Below are positions 26,374-36,254 of a stretch of 64,000 bases of DNA, one piece after another. The stretch comes from an uncultured Flavobacteriales bacterium (GTDB lineage Bacteria; Bacteroidota; Bacteroidia; Flavobacteriales_G; Salibacteraceae), in NCBI GenBank assembly GCA_905181855.1, contig CAJIZE010000006.1, positions 45,066 through 109,065 on the forward strand, written 5' to 3'. The notes below the pieces were generated by a model. That model had not been told where the DNA came from. It saw only the letters and a program-made list of their open reading frames with translations, and searched no databases. The first letter of the stretch is position 1. Each line of letters opens with the position of its first letter. The translations under genes and the position numbers were made by a program.

Positions 26374-29300
26374 ATGCAACAAGAACCTCCTTACAAACCT
26401 AAATACAAAGTAAGAATAGTAACTGCAGCCTCTCTTTTTGATGGCCATGATGCAGCAATAAACATCATGCGTCGTATTATTCAAACTACAGGTGTTGAGG
26501 TAATTCATTTAGGGCACGACCGAAGTGTTGAGGAGGTTGTTGATTGTGCTATTCAGGAAGATGCTCAAGCTATAGCAATGACATCTTACCAAGGTGGACA
26601 CATGGAGTACTTTAAGTATATGCATGACTTGTTAAAGGAAAAAGGAGCCCCAGACATTAAAATATTTGGTGGTGGTGGTGGAACCATTTTGCCTGAGGAA
26701 ATTGCTGAGCTTCAAGCGTATGGTATCACACGAATTTATCATCCTGATGACGGCCGCTCAATGGGTTTGCAAGGCATGATTAACGATTTAGTTGCACAAG
26801 CTGATTTTGCTGTTGGAAACAATTTAAACGGTCAAGCCATAAGCTTTTCAAAAGACAATCAAGCAGCAATTGCAAGAGTTATTTCTGCAGCTGAGAACTT
26901 CCCAGACGAAAACAAAGATTTACTGCAATCTATTAGAGAAAAAGCCAAGCAAGCAAAGGTTCCAGTCTTGGGAATTACTGGCACAGGTGGTTCAGGTAAA
27001 TCATCTTTAGTAGATGAATTAGTTAGAAGATTTTTAGCTGATTTTGAAGATAAAACAATGGCAATTGTTTCGGTTGATCCTTCAAAAAGAAAAACAGGAG
27101 GCGCTCTTTTAGGAGATAGGATTAGGATGAATGCGATTAAGAACAGCAGAGTTTACATGCGTTCTTTAGCTACGCGTCAATCAAATTTAGCATTATCTAA
27201 ACATGTTGATGATGCTCTTTCAATACTAAAAATTTCAGGTTTTGATTTAATTATTTTAGAAACCTCAGGTATTGGTCAATCAGATACTGAGATATTGGAT
27301 CACTCAGATGTTAGTATGTATGTTATGACACCTGAATATGGTGCTGCAACTCAATTGGAGAAAATTGACATGCTTGATTTTGCCGATATTATTGCTTTAA
27401 ATAAATTCGACAAAAGAGGCGCTCTTGATGCTATTCGAGATGTTAAAAAACAATTTCAACGCAACCATCAATTATGGGAAGCGAAAAGTGAAGACTTGCC
27501 AGTTTATGGTACAATAGCATCACAATTTAATGACCCTGGTGCAAATAGTTTGTACAAAGCCATAATGGATAAATTGGTTGAAAAAACTAAGACCAACCTA
27601 ATCTCAACTTTCGAGATTACCGATGAAATGTCGGAGAAAATATATGTTATTCCACCAAAGCGAACGAGGTATTTATCTGAAATTGCCGAAAGCAACAGAA
27701 GCTACGATGCTTGGGCTGTTAAGCAAGGTGAGATTGCTCAAAAATTGTATGGCTTAAACAAAGCCATTGAGACCTTAAACGAAACTGAAATTGAGGACAA
27801 AGACAGATTAATTAAAGGATTAAGAGAAACTGAAGCTAAAGTTATTCTTGATTTTGACCCAAAGAATAAAGTGCTTTTAGATGAGTGGAAAGCCAAACTA
27901 AAAAGATATTCTGAGCCAGAATTTATTTTCAAAGTAAGAGACAAAGAAATTAGAATTCAAACGCATTCTGAATCCTTATCACACACGCAAATCGCTAAGG
28001 TAAGTCTGCCTAAATTCGAAGCATGGGGTGATGTTTTAAAATGGAGTTTGCAAGAAAATGTACCAGGAGAATTCCCTTACACTGCAGGTATCTATCCTTT
28101 TAAAAGAACAGGCGAAGATCCAACCAGAATGTTTGCTGGTGAAGGAGGACCTGAAAGAACCAACAAGCGGTTTCATTATTTGAGTAAAGGAATGCCAGCA
28201 GCAAGATTATCAACCGCTTTTGATAGTGTTACTCTTTACGGCAATGACCCAGATTTGCGACCTGATATTTATGGTAAAATTGGTAATTCTGGCGTTTCTA
28301 TATGCTCTTTAGATGATGCTAAGAAATTATATTCTGGTTTTAACTTAGCGGATCCAACTACTTCTGTTTCGATGACTATAAATGGCCCAGCACCAATGTT
28401 GTTAGGTTTCTTTATGAATACTGCTATTGATCAACAATGTGAGCTGTATATTAAAGCAAACGGACTTGAAAAGGAGGTTCAGAAAAAAATAAAGAACATT
28501 TATAAAAATGCATTAGACCGACCAACGTACCAAGGAAGTATACCTGAAGGAAACAATGGTTTAGGGTTAATGCTTCTTGGTGTTACAGGTGATCAAGTTT
28601 TACCTGAGGATGTTTATCAAAAAATTAAAACTGATACTTTAAAAGTTGTTAGAGGCACAGTTCAAGCTGATATTTTGAAAGAAGATCAGGCGCAGAATAC
28701 CTGTATTTTTTCCACAGAATTTGCCTTGCGTTTAATGGGAGATGTCCAACAGTATTTCATTGACGAACAAGTTCGTAATTTTTATTCCGTTTCAATATCG
28801 GGTTACCACATTGCGGAAGCGGGAGCGAACCCAATAACACAATTAGCATTTACACTATCAAACGGATTTACATATGTAGAATATTACTTGAGTAGAGGAA
28901 TGGACATCAATCAATTCGGTCCAAACTTGTCTTTCTTTTTCTCAAACGGAATAGATCCTGAATATGCTGTAATTGGCAGAGTAGCACGTAGAATTTGGGC
29001 TAAAGCAATGAAGATCAAGTATGGAGCAAATTCAAGAGCTCAAATGTTGAAGTATCACATTCAAACTTCTGGTCGTTCGTTACATGCCCAAGAGATTGAT
29101 TTTAACGATATAAGAACCACCTTACAAGCGCTTTATGCAATTTACGATAACTGTAATTCATTACATACCAATGCGTATGATGAGGCAATTACTACTCCCA
29201 CTGAAGAGTCGGTGAGAAGAGCTGTAGCCATTCAGTTAATCATAAACAAAGAGCTAGGTTTAGCTAAAAACGAAAACCCAATGCAAGGCTCTTTCATAAC

Positions 29301-29751
29301 TGAAGAATTAACTAATTTGGTTGAAGAAGCGGTGCTTTTAGAATTTGATAGAATTACCGAGCGTGGAGGGGTTTTAGGGTCGATGGAAACGATGTACCAA
29401 CGAGGTAAAATACAGGAAGAAAGCTTGTATTACGAAACGTTAAAACATACTGGAGAGTTTCCTATTATAGGGGTAAATACTTTCTTGAGTTCAAAAGGCT
29501 CGCCAACGGTATTACCAAAAGAAGTGATACGAGCTACCGAAGAAGAAAAGCAGTTTCAAATATCGATGATGGAATCGCAACAAGAGCGTTTTAAAGGTAA
29601 AGTAGGTGAAGAGATTAGAAAAATTCAAGAAGCTGCCGTACAAAATCACAACCTTTTTGAAGTATTAATGAATGCTTGTAAAGTTTGTACGCTTGGTCAA
29701 ATTTCTGATGCTTTATTCGAGGTAGGAGGGCAGTACAGACGTAATATGTAG
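26374..29751 (+). CDS. icmF: Fused isobutyryl-CoA mutase IcmF
   Basis: Adenosylcobalamin-dependent carbon-skeleton mutase with its own G-protein chaperone, 1125 aa. The N-terminal B12 domain (about 10-150) carries [10 protein letters not shown] and the [14 protein letters not shown] segment. A MeaB-like GTPase domain follows, with Walker A GTGGSGKS at 203-210 and NKFDKRGA. The mutase barrel then runs from about 545 to the end. Aligned by eye to methylmalonyl-CoA mutase, the substrate-site tyrosine of QYAG is Phe 587 (RMFAG) and the arginine before NTYIF is Gln 774 (AQNTCIF). That Phe/Gln pair is the known isobutyryl/n-butyryl-CoA signature. It is monocistronic, with no acyl-CoA dehydrogenase or mutase subunit beside it. 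Confidence 0.95.
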   Translation: MQQEPPYKPKYKVRIVTAASLFDGHDAAINIMRRIIQTTGVEVIHLGHDRSVEEVVDCAIQEDAQAIAMTSYQGGHMEYFKYMHDLLKEKGAPDIKIFGGGGGTILPEEIAELQAYGITRIYHPDDGRSMGLQGMINDLVAQADFAVGNNLNGQAISFSKDNQAAIARVISAAENFPDENKDLLQSIREKAKQAKVPVLGITGTGGSGKSSLVDELVRRFLADFEDKTMAIVSVDPSKRKTGGALLGDRIRMNAIKNSRVYMRSLATRQSNLALSKHVDDALSILKISGFDLIILETSGIGQSDTEILDHSDVSMYVMTPEYGAATQLEKIDMLDFADIIALNKFDKRGALDAIRDVKKQFQRNHQLWEAKSEDLPVYGTIASQFNDPGANSLYKAIMDKLVEKTKTNLISTFEITDEMSEKIYVIPPKRTRYLSEIAESNRSYDAWAVKQGEIAQKLYGLNKAIETLNETEIEDKDRLIKGLRETEAKVILDFDPKNKVLLDEWKAKLKRYSEPEFIFKVRDKEIRIQTHSESLSHTQIAKVSLPKFEAWGDVLKWSLQENVPGEFPYTAGIYPFKRTGEDPTRMFAGEGGPERTNKRFHYLSKGMPAARLSTAFDSVTLYGNDPDLRPDIYGKIGNSGVSICSLDDAKKLYSGFNLADPTTSVSMTINGPAPMLLGFFMNTAIDQQCELYIKANGLEKEVQKKIKNIYKNALDRPTYQGSIPEGNNGLGLMLLGVTGDQVLPEDVYQKIKTDTLKVVRGTVQADILKEDQAQNTCIFSTEFALRLMGDVQQYFIDEQVRNFYSVSISGYHIAEAGANPITQLAFTLSNGFTYVEYYLSRGMDINQFGPNLSFFFSNGIDPEYAVIGRVARRIWAKAMKIKYGANSRAQMLKYHIQTSGRSLHAQEIDFNDIRTTLQALYAIYDNCNSLHTNAYDEAITTPTEESVRRAVAIQLIINKELGLAKNENPMQGSFITEELTNLVEEAVLLEFDRITERGGVLGSMETMYQRGKIQEESLYYETLKHTGEFPIIGVNTFLSSKGSPTVLPKEVIRATEEEKQFQISMMESQQERFKGKVGEEIRKIQEAAVQNHNLFEVLMNACKVCTLGQISDALFEVGGQYRRNM

Positions 29752-30193
29752 TTTTTCTGGATTCATTTAATAGTGGTTGATTGACAGTAAAAAAGTGAGT
29801 CAGCCTGAGTGATTTTGACCACAGGGAAGAATTATTTCGAAGGGTGTCACTTTTAAAGTAAACATAAAACGATTTTAAATCTAAGGCGGCTGAGGAATTT
29901 AATTGAAACGAAAGTCGAAATAAAATTGTCTCGAAGTTCTGAATTAAGTTTTTCTTGGAATGTGTAGATTATAAAACTAATCATTGCAATAAGACCTGTT
30001 TAAAGATTACATCCTTTTTCTTGAGTAAAACACAACAACTTTTAAAGCCACCATGGTAGAATTAAAAGTTGTCCTCTTAAGCTAACAAGTTAGTTCTTTT
30101 TTTGCATTTGTATTTTACCTTTAATAAGGCAATTGTTCATGCGTGCAGCCATAGCAGAAACTGATTTTATAGGATGTAATTCAGGTAAGAGGT
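29752..30193. other. Intergenic region with an 11-bp inverted repeat
   Basis: 442 nt between convergent icmF and the MFS gene. Bases 30035-30045 (ACAACTTTTAA) and 30062-30072 form a perfect inverted repeat with a 16-nt loop but no T tract. It could be a weak bidirectional terminator or a protein site. On the minus strand a 41-codon open stretch (about 30090-30212) reads RVNLLPELHPIKSVSAMAAR and may be the tail of a lost gene; it lacks a proper start. Confidence 0.4.
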
Positions 30194-31369
30194 TTACCCT
30201 AAACAAGTATGTTGTTTAGTGTAAATCATAAGATACACAAAAGATGAAAATGCTAAAATTGACCCTAAACCAAATGTTAAAGGAAAATTTGAAGGATCGT
30301 TGTTGTAAGTAAAACCTGAACTAAATGCGCCAACACCAATGGCAATTTCAAGCGCAATAAACATTGTTGATAGTCCTCTTCCTCTATGCTTGTCATCGAC
30401 CAAATCAACTGTCCATGCAAATATTGTGGGTGAGTTAATTCCAACCGAGATACCTATAACTACAGCTCCTGATAAAAACATTATAGTTGATGTTGCAAAT
30501 GCTACAATCATCATACCGGCGGATAATAAAATGGAGCCTATTTTAATTAACCCAACACGACCATACTTGTCGGATGCTTTACCAGCAAAAAAGCGTACAA
30601 AAATAGAAGCAATCAACATAAAAGAGAAAAAAGTTCCTCTGTTCGATATTTCAAGATGGTCGCTAAAATCAGGAACAACAGTAAGAATTATTCCAAATGA
30701 AAATGCAGTTAATGTCATTACTAGCGAAGGTGCAATTACGCTTAAATCAATTACATCTTTAGGTGATATAATCAAATGCTTTAGTTTGAACTTCTCCTTG
30801 TTTGGCAAGGTTTCTTTCATCCCCCCAAGGATTATGATTGAGAGCAAAGCAACTATTGATGAAGAGTAAAACATGTTATCAATGCCAAATTCTTGAGCAA
30901 TGTAGCTTCCTAATACTGGACCACCGGCCATGCCAATGCTTCCGGCAACTCCAATATAGCCTAAAGCCTCACCACGTTTATTAATAGGAACAATATCAGC
31001 TAAAAAAGCTGATGTACCTGTTGGTTTAAATCCGGTCGAAAAACCGTGAATCAATCTTAAAATAAAAAAGCCAGTTATTGAATTTAGCAGTGGATAAAGC
31101 ACACCAATTACGATACAAACAATTACCCCAATGACCATAACCGGCATCCGCCCAATAGTATCGGCAAGCTTCCCTGAAAAGGGCCTTGACAATCCTGCTG
31201 TTAAAGTAAATAACGAAATGATTAACCCTTTGTATTCTTTGCCGCCTAAAGAAGTTAAGTAGCTTGGTAATTCAGGTATTATCATGTTAAAACTACCCAT
31301 GAAAAGTACAGAGCTCAACGCAAGTAAAACGAATTGTGTACTAAATAAGGTATCACCTGATTTTTGCAT
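30194..31369 (-). CDS. MFS transporter
   Basis: 391-aa major facilitator superfamily permease with about 12 hydrophobic segments. Signature A lies in the loop after helix 2 (LSRPFSGKLADTIGRMPVMVIG, about 58-79), and its repeat in the second half reads VRFFAGKASDKYGRVGLIKIG (about 258-278). RLIHGFSTGFKPTGTSAFLADIVP fits helix 4 and the following loop. This kind is usually an efflux or small-solute permease, and the substrate is unknown. It is monocistronic. A near-consensus -7 element (TTCCTTTG) stands 4 nt before the ATG. Confidence 0.88.
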   Translation of the reverse strand: MQKSGDTLFSTQFVLLALSSVLFMGSFNMIIPELPSYLTSLGGKEYKGLIISLFTLTAGLSRPFSGKLADTIGRMPVMVIGVIVCIVIGVLYPLLNSITGFFILRLIHGFSTGFKPTGTSAFLADIVPINKRGEALGYIGVAGSIGMAGGPVLGSYIAQEFGIDNMFYSSSIVALLSIIILGGMKETLPNKEKFKLKHLIISPKDVIDLSVIAPSLVMTLTAFSFGIILTVVPDFSDHLEISNRGTFFSFMLIASIFVRFFAGKASDKYGRVGLIKIGSILLSAGMMIVAFATSTIMFLSGAVVIGISVGINSPTIFAWTVDLVDDKHRGRGLSTMFIALEIAIGVGAFSSGFTYNNDPSNFPLTFGLGSILAFSSFVYLMIYTKQHTCLG

Positions 31370-31440
31370 CGCGCAAAGGAAACGTTTTAAACCAAGTAAG
31401 GGTTGTTGATTTATTGTAATGAATTGGTTTTCCTTTCTTA

Positions 31441-31646
31441 GTGCAAATACTGAAAATAAAAAACCTTAAACCGCTGCTTTCTGCGATTGCTTTATTCTTC
31501 TCTCTTTTTAGCCATGGTCAAGAGCTGCGACCAAAAGACGCAAAACCAAATTTAAATAAAAACAAGAATCGTTTGATAATTGGAAAGAATCAACAAACGT
31601 AGAAAAACAGAAAGGTTGGAAATGGATTGCTCCATTCGATGGCTAA
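31441..31646 (+). pseudogene. N-terminal remnant of a secreted protein
   Basis: A GTG-initiated frame encodes a good signal peptide (LLSAIALFFSLFSHGQ) and then RPKDAKPNLNKNKN. Just after that, reading must shift at about 31570 to continue as FDNWKESTNVEKQKGWKWIAPFDG before a stop at 31644. FxxWKxxTxxEKxKGWKW resembles the region just after the signal peptide in large exported Bacteroidota proteins with BNR/sortilin repeats. Nothing of the rest of such a protein is found downstream, so this looks like the truncated, frameshifted start of a lost T9SS-type gene. Confidence 0.6.
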
Positions 31647-31854
31647 ATAAATAAAATCTTTGTAGTAAGTATCTGCCAAAGCATCATCTTGGACGAAGTA
31701 TTTTTAATCTGGTGCTTTAATTACATCCTAAAAGAGTAATTAAAACACATAACTTCATAACTAATTTATGATGCAAGTAAATAATTTGATGGTAAAAATA
31801 ACTTTTTGCCAAAATATTGGCTTATTTTGAGGATGCTAATTCTTATTAAATAAA
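31647..31854. other. Intergenic spacer before HAD-like gene
   Basis: AT-rich stretch of 208 nt after the secreted-protein remnant. It contains no reading frame and no convincing hairpin. The promoter of the gene at 31855 should lie here, but no exact TAnnTTTG was found. Confidence 0.35.
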
Positions 31855-32274
31855 ATGGCTTTACAACAAACATTTGACGCTGAAGGAAACCTTTTGAGTC
31901 CTGTATTGGAAGAAGGAATAAAAAACTTTATGGTTGACATTGATGGTACTATATCAGAGGATATTGCAAATGAGGAACCTGAAAAAATGCCCGATGCATA
32001 TTTAATTCCAGGATCATTGGAGATGTGTAATCAATGGTACGAAGAAGGTCATGTCATCACCTTTTTTACTTCTAGAATTGAAAAACATAGAAAAGTAACA
32101 GAAGATTGGCTTGATATGCATGGTTTTAAATACCATGGAATTTTATTCGGAAAACCAAGAGGAGGTAACTATCATTGGATTGATAACCATATTGTAAGAG
32201 CCACGCAATACAAAGAAACATGGGACAATTTGGTAGATAAGGATGTTACGATTCAGGTATTTAAAGGAGATTAG
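31855..32274 (+). CDS. HAD-like phosphatase-fold protein
   Basis: 139-aa protein with the HAD nucleophile motif DIDGTI (Asp at about 29 in FMVDIDGTISEDI), then TFFTSRIEKHRKVTEDWLDMHGF (the motif II Thr/Ser region) and LFGKPRGGNYHWIDNH toward the end (Lys plus acidic residue, motif III/IV-like). It is a minimal, capless HAD domain. Close relatives in Bacteroidota are sometimes labelled phosphoheptose isomerase, which the motifs do not support. The substrate is unknown. It precedes the acyltransferase gene on the same strand by 35 nt, possibly sharing a transcript. Confidence 0.75.
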   Translation: MALQQTFDAEGNLLSPVLEEGIKNFMVDIDGTISEDIANEEPEKMPDAYLIPGSLEMCNQWYEEGHVITFFTSRIEKHRKVTEDWLDMHGFKYHGILFGKPRGGNYHWIDNHIVRATQYKETWDNLVDKDVTIQVFKGD

Positions 32275-32309
32275 TTTTATTGATAACATTAATTTTTTGA
32301 TTGTTTAGA

Positions 32310-33077
32310 ATGGCTTTACTTAAAACAGATGCTTTTGGTAATTTTTTATTTATAAAACGACTAATGATTATTGGGTTCGGTAGTTTCGCTTTTGCGCGGT
32401 TCTGTATGCTCAATAAAACAGAAGTTGAAGGCATGGAACATTTAGTTGGCTTATCTAAAAATAAGGTGCTTTTTGTGTCAAACCATCAAACTTATTTTTC
32501 GGATGTAGCTATGTTTTATATGCTTTTTGCCGCGGCAAAAAATAGGTACATAAACCGACTTAAAAACCCATTTTTTCTTTTTAACCCTGTATTAAGACTG
32601 TATTATGTAGCGGCTGTTGAAACTATGAAAGCAGGCTTCTTACCCAAAGTATTTGCTTATGCAGGTAGTATATCAATAAAACGTACTTGGCGCGATTCAG
32701 GAAAAGATGTAAACCGTCAGGTTGATATGCGTGATATTTCAAAAATAGGAGAAGCACTTGATGATGGATGGGTGATTACTTTTCCTCAAGGAACAACCGT
32801 GCCTTACCAGAAAGGACGCAAAGGAATAGCTCACATTATTAAAAAATACGATCCTATAATTGTTCCTATTGTTATCGATGGATTCAGAAGAGCCTTTGAT
32901 AAAAAAGGACTACGTATGAAGAAAAGGGGAGTCACATTGAAAGTTCGAATAAAAAAACCACTGCATCTTGATAATCAACATACCACTGCAGAAATAATGG
33001 AGCAAGTAATGACTGCTATTGAGCAATCAGAAAAATTTTCGGAGCCAATCAATAAGATTGTAAATGGGAAAACTTAA
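32310..33077 (+). CDS. 1-acyl-sn-glycerol-3-phosphate acyltransferase family protein
   Basis: 255-aa PlsC-type acyltransferase of phospholipid synthesis. The catalytic block is SNHQTYFSD (the NHX4D motif; His about 51, Asp about 56). The glycerophosphate-binding FPQGTT follows at about 150, and IVPIVIDGFRRAF at about 182-194. ATG 32310 is chosen over a TTG three codons upstream, since MALLKTDAFGNF matches a natural N-terminus. Whether it acylates lysophosphatidate or another acceptor is not decided by the sequence. It converges on the thioesterase gene with four bases between the stops. Confidence 0.87.
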   Translation: MALLKTDAFGNFLFIKRLMIIGFGSFAFARFCMLNKTEVEGMEHLVGLSKNKVLFVSNHQTYFSDVAMFYMLFAAAKNRYINRLKNPFFLFNPVLRLYYVAAVETMKAGFLPKVFAYAGSISIKRTWRDSGKDVNRQVDMRDISKIGEALDDGWVITFPQGTTVPYQKGRKGIAHIIKKYDPIIVPIVIDGFRRAFDKKGLRMKKRGVTLKVRIKKPLHLDNQHTTAEIMEQVMTAIEQSEKFSEPINKIVNGKT

Positions 33078-33081
33078 GCGA

Positions 33082-33513
33082 CTAGAAACCAGCTTTTGAT
33101 GCAGGATATACGCTGCAAGTTCCAATTCCTTTTGCTATTATTCGATTCGTTTTTTTCTCAATGATTTCGCCTTCAACAATAATTAACCTTTTTCCTTCTT
33201 TAATTACTTTACCTTTTCCAACTATTATTTCTCCCAACAAGGCAGGACTTATAAAGTTGATCTTAAACTCAACTGTGGATACCAAGCAATTATTTTTGGA
33301 ACTTAAAGATAGGGCGGCAACGCCAATAATTTGATCCATAAGAGCCGAAAGGGTTCCTCCATGCGAAGCTGTTGGAGTTGCGAGATGCTGGTTGGCTATA
33401 GTCAATTGATACTTAACATTTCCTTCTGATATTGAAATCAATTCGAAGTTTAACGAATTACCAAGGTGGTTTACCTCATGGTACTTTTCAATAAGATCTA
33501 AATGATTGATCAT
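33082..33513 (-). CDS. PaaI-type hotdog thioesterase
   Basis: 143-aa hotdog-fold acyl-CoA thioesterase. The pattern TASHGGTLSALMDQIIGVAALS (about 48-69) contains the conserved HGG and the catalytic acidic residue (Asp about 59) typical of the PaaI/4HBT group. The strand VSTVEFKINFISPALLGEIIVGKGKVIKEGKRL completes the sheet. It overlaps the HU/SPOR gene upstream by 4 nt (ATGA), so the two are co-translated. The substrate is unknown; a role in acyl-CoA housekeeping is inferred from the fold. Confidence 0.85.
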   Translation of the reverse strand: MINHLDLIEKYHEVNHLGNSLNFELISISEGNVKYQLTIANQHLATPTASHGGTLSALMDQIIGVAALSLSSKNNCLVSTVEFKINFISPALLGEIIVGKGKVIKEGKRLIIVEGEIIEKKTNRIIAKGIGTCSVYPASKAGF

Positions 33514-34673
33514 TTAGTGAAAAGCCAGGCATCACCCTTTTTGCTTTTGTAGTCTTTTAAAATACTTTGTGCTTCTGAGTAATCATCTGAAGCGCCAGCG
33601 CAAGCATAAAACTTACCAGATTCAGGCTCAATAACAATGGCTTTGTAGTCCATTATCATTAGCAATCTAGCTTGATGCTTTGCTTTTTGGGCCTTGCTAA
33701 AAGCAGCCGAAATGATGTAATATTTATTATTTATATGTGATACCGGTATCGAACTCTCCATACTTGGATTAGTAGGGTCTCCTGAAGCAGAACTGCTTTG
33801 AGAAGCAGAAGAAGCATTTGCTTCTTCTTTCGCTTCTTCAGCATTTTCTTCTGACGATTCATCAGTAGCATTGTCTTTCATTTCGTGTGACGAGCCATTG
33901 TGTTCGTGTTGTTCAGTACCTTCACCTTCACCATGTCCTTCGCCTTCAGCATGATCATGATGTGGGTTAATGTACGTGAAAAACGCAATTACAACAATTG
34001 CAAGAGTTCCGAAAATCAGAGTGCCTTTTGATGCACGTTTTAAATGGCGCGCCTCTATCTCATCTTGTGAAAGATGTACATAGTCATCACCTTTTTCTTC
34101 ATTTGAATGTGAGCTCATAGTTACCGGTTTAGAAATTTCCGGGTTATCAGATTTTTGGGATTCATTAATAGGTTTTTGTTCGGCTGACTCTGTTTTTACT
34201 TTTTCCTTAGTAAGTTTATCAACCAACTCCTCTTTTTTTACTGTTTTGTCTTCTGCAAGTTTTTCATTGTTATCCTCTTTTTTGGTGCTGGCAATTTTAT
34301 CAGCAAAAATTATTGGAGCTGCTTTTATTACAGGTGAGATTTTAGGGTTTTCAGCTGATGGAGCTAAATTTCCTTTAAATTCAATTTCACCTTTACTACC
34401 AGAAGAAAATTCACCCAAACCTTCGATTGTAAACATCTTAGCAGAGCTTAGGCCTCCTTTTATTTCATTAACAAAAGACTTAATTTTTTTTTCAGCATCA
34501 ATTTTGGAAATACCATGTTCCTTTTCGATAGCTGTAACCAACAAACCATCATTAAACTTTAAATACTCATTAAAAGACACCTTTCCAGTTGAAGCGCTTT
34601 TAATTAGAGATCCAAAGCCTGGAATAATTAGGTTAAAGTTGTTTTTGAAAAGTAAAGTTATCGTTTTATGCAT
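33510..34673 (-). CDS. HU-CCDC81-like and SPOR domain protein
   Basis: 387-aa membrane protein. The N-terminus (about 1-80, FNLIIPGFGSLIKSASTGKVSF...GLLVTAIEKEHGISKIDAEKKI) matches the CCDC81-like HU domain that Bacteroidota fuse to SPOR. A low-complexity Lys/Glu linker follows. One transmembrane helix lies near 220-237 (KGTLIFGTLAIVVIAFFTYI), and then a His/Glu/Ser-rich periplasmic spacer. The C-terminal SPOR fold spans about 315-387 (KYYIISAAFSKAQKAKHQARLLM), which binds denuded septal peptidoglycan. It may therefore link the envelope to a cytoplasmic filament or nucleoid, which is inference. It overlaps the thioesterase gene by 4 nt. Confidence 0.83.
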   Translation of the reverse strand: MHKTITLLFKNNFNLIIPGFGSLIKSASTGKVSFNEYLKFNDGLLVTAIEKEHGISKIDAEKKIKSFVNEIKGGLSSAKMFTIEGLGEFSSGSKGEIEFKGNLAPSAENPKISPVIKAAPIIFADKIASTKKEDNNEKLAEDKTVKKEELVDKLTKEKVKTESAEQKPINESQKSDNPEISKPVTMSSHSNEEKGDDYVHLSQDEIEARHLKRASKGTLIFGTLAIVVIAFFTYINPHHDHAEGEGHGEGEGTEQHEHNGSSHEMKDNATDESSEENAEEAKEEANASSASQSSSASGDPTNPSMESSIPVSHINNKYYIISAAFSKAQKAKHQARLLMIMDYKAIVIEPESGKFYACAGASDDYSEAQSILKDYKSKKGDAWLFTK

Positions 34674-34807
34674 CGTAAATTTTAAACAGTTCGATAAAAT
34701 TATGAAATTACATACACCAACCTAACAATTGCAATTGGTATTTTTTGCAAATGATGGTTTAAATCGTGTTTTAATGCAAAAATGCACCTTACTAACTGTA
34801 ATGAATT

Positions 34808-34815
34808 TACATTTG
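34808..34815 (+). promoter_or_regulatory. -7 element 4 nt before YihY-family gene (TACATTTG)
   Basis: Exact TAnnTTTG, four bases (GCTC) before the ATG at 34820. The spacing is the same as at murB and implies a leaderless transcript. Confidence 0.6.
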
Positions 34816-34819
34816 GCTC

Positions 34820-36157
34820 ATGAAATTCGGAGTTAAGAATTTTTTTACCAACGGAATCTGGGAGATAAATCAAAAAAAGTTACCTGGATATTTGCGTTAT
34901 TTATTGAATGCAACTCGAGTTGTTACTTTGGCGGTAAGAGGGTTTTTAGATGATAAAATTCAACAAAAAGCTTCAGCATTAACTTTCTATTCGCTTCTTT
35001 CGGTAGTACCAATTTTTGCTATGGCTTTTGGAATTGCAAAAGGCTTTGGTTTAGAAAATAAATTAAGAGAACAAATTTTATCAAACGCAGAAGCTAGCCA
35101 GCAACAAGAAGTAGTAAAATGGATGGTAAATTTTGCAGATACAATGCTAGCTAACGCTCAAGGTGGTGTAATAGCTGGAATTGGAATTGCCGTTTTACTT
35201 TGGTCAGTAATGAGCATTTTAGGTAATATTGAAAGTTCTTTTAATGATATTTGGAGAGTAAGAAAGCCACGATCTGTGCTTCGTAAGTTTACCGATTACA
35301 TGGCCATTATGATTTTGGCACCAATATTATTTGCGGCCTCAGGCAGTATTACGGTCTTTATTTCAACACAAGTAGAAAATATTGCTGATAAAGTTGAAGC
35401 AGTTAGCTTTTTAGCAAATTTTACTCAGAAACTTCTACAATTTGCTCCGTACGGGTTAATTTGGTTGATATTTTTCTTGGTTTATATGATAATGCCAAAC
35501 ACGAAAGTATCATGGAAATCAGCTTTAATGGGGGGTATAATTGCGGGATCATCTTTTCAAGGTTTTGAATGGGTTTACATTAAGTTTCAAGTAGGGGTTG
35601 CCCGTTATAACGCTATATACGGGAGTTTTGCTGCGTTACCTTTATTTTTAATTTGGTTGCAAATAAGTTGGAATTTGGTGCTGCTTGGTTGCGAAATTTC
35701 TTTTGCAAGTCAAAATTTTCATCGCTTCGCGTTTGAAGGCTCTATCAAGAATTTAAGTATTGGATTTAGAAAAGTTTTAGGCCTACATATTTTTACACAG
35801 ATAAACGAAGATTTTAAAAAGGGTATCATTCGTTCTAAAGAAGAGTATGCTGAAAATTTAGATATGCCACCAAGATTGTTGGCTTCAATCACCGATGAGT
35901 TGATAAGGTTTAATATCTTGGTTGAGGTTGAAAGTAATGATAGTTATGGATTACACCCTTCAAAAGATACACGCAATCTAACCATTTCTGAATTTAACAA
36001 TCACTTTGAAAATGGAGGCGTAAACCAATTTCCAGGTATCGAATCTGCTGCGCTCAAGGAAATTGAGCAGAAATATGAATCTTTTAAATTAAAAGGACTA
36101 GAGGTAGGTTCAACCCGAATAGACGATTTAAAACAACTTGATGAGGAACTGGGCTAA
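34820..36157 (+). CDS. YihY/BrkB family inner-membrane protein
   Basis: 445-aa polytopic protein of the YihY/virulence-factor BrkB family (formerly mis-named RNase BN). The family block DDKIQQKASALTFYSLLSVVPIFAMAFGIAKGFG lies at about 41-74. LLWSVMSILGNIESSFNDIWRVRKPRS follows at about 125-151, and later PYGLIWLIFFLVYMIMPNTKVSWKSALMGGIIAG, giving about six helices. A long cytoplasmic C-terminal domain (about 300-445) is winged-helix-like (RSKEEYAENLDMPPRLLASITDELIRF). The transport or other role is unsettled. It is monocistronic. Confidence 0.9.
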   Translation: MKFGVKNFFTNGIWEINQKKLPGYLRYLLNATRVVTLAVRGFLDDKIQQKASALTFYSLLSVVPIFAMAFGIAKGFGLENKLREQILSNAEASQQQEVVKWMVNFADTMLANAQGGVIAGIGIAVLLWSVMSILGNIESSFNDIWRVRKPRSVLRKFTDYMAIMILAPILFAASGSITVFISTQVENIADKVEAVSFLANFTQKLLQFAPYGLIWLIFFLVYMIMPNTKVSWKSALMGGIIAGSSFQGFEWVYIKFQVGVARYNAIYGSFAALPLFLIWLQISWNLVLLGCEISFASQNFHRFAFEGSIKNLSIGFRKVLGLHIFTQINEDFKKGIIRSKEEYAENLDMPPRLLASITDELIRFNILVEVESNDSYGLHPSKDTRNLTISEFNNHFENGGVNQFPGIESAALKEIEQKYESFKLKGLEVGSTRIDDLKQLDEELG

Positions 36158-36254
36158 AAGATGAGAAATTACATTTTTTGCACTGATTAAATTAGGTGGT
36201 ATTTATTCTGCGCTAGTTCTAATTTATTTATTTTTATCTTTTAATTTATTTTAT

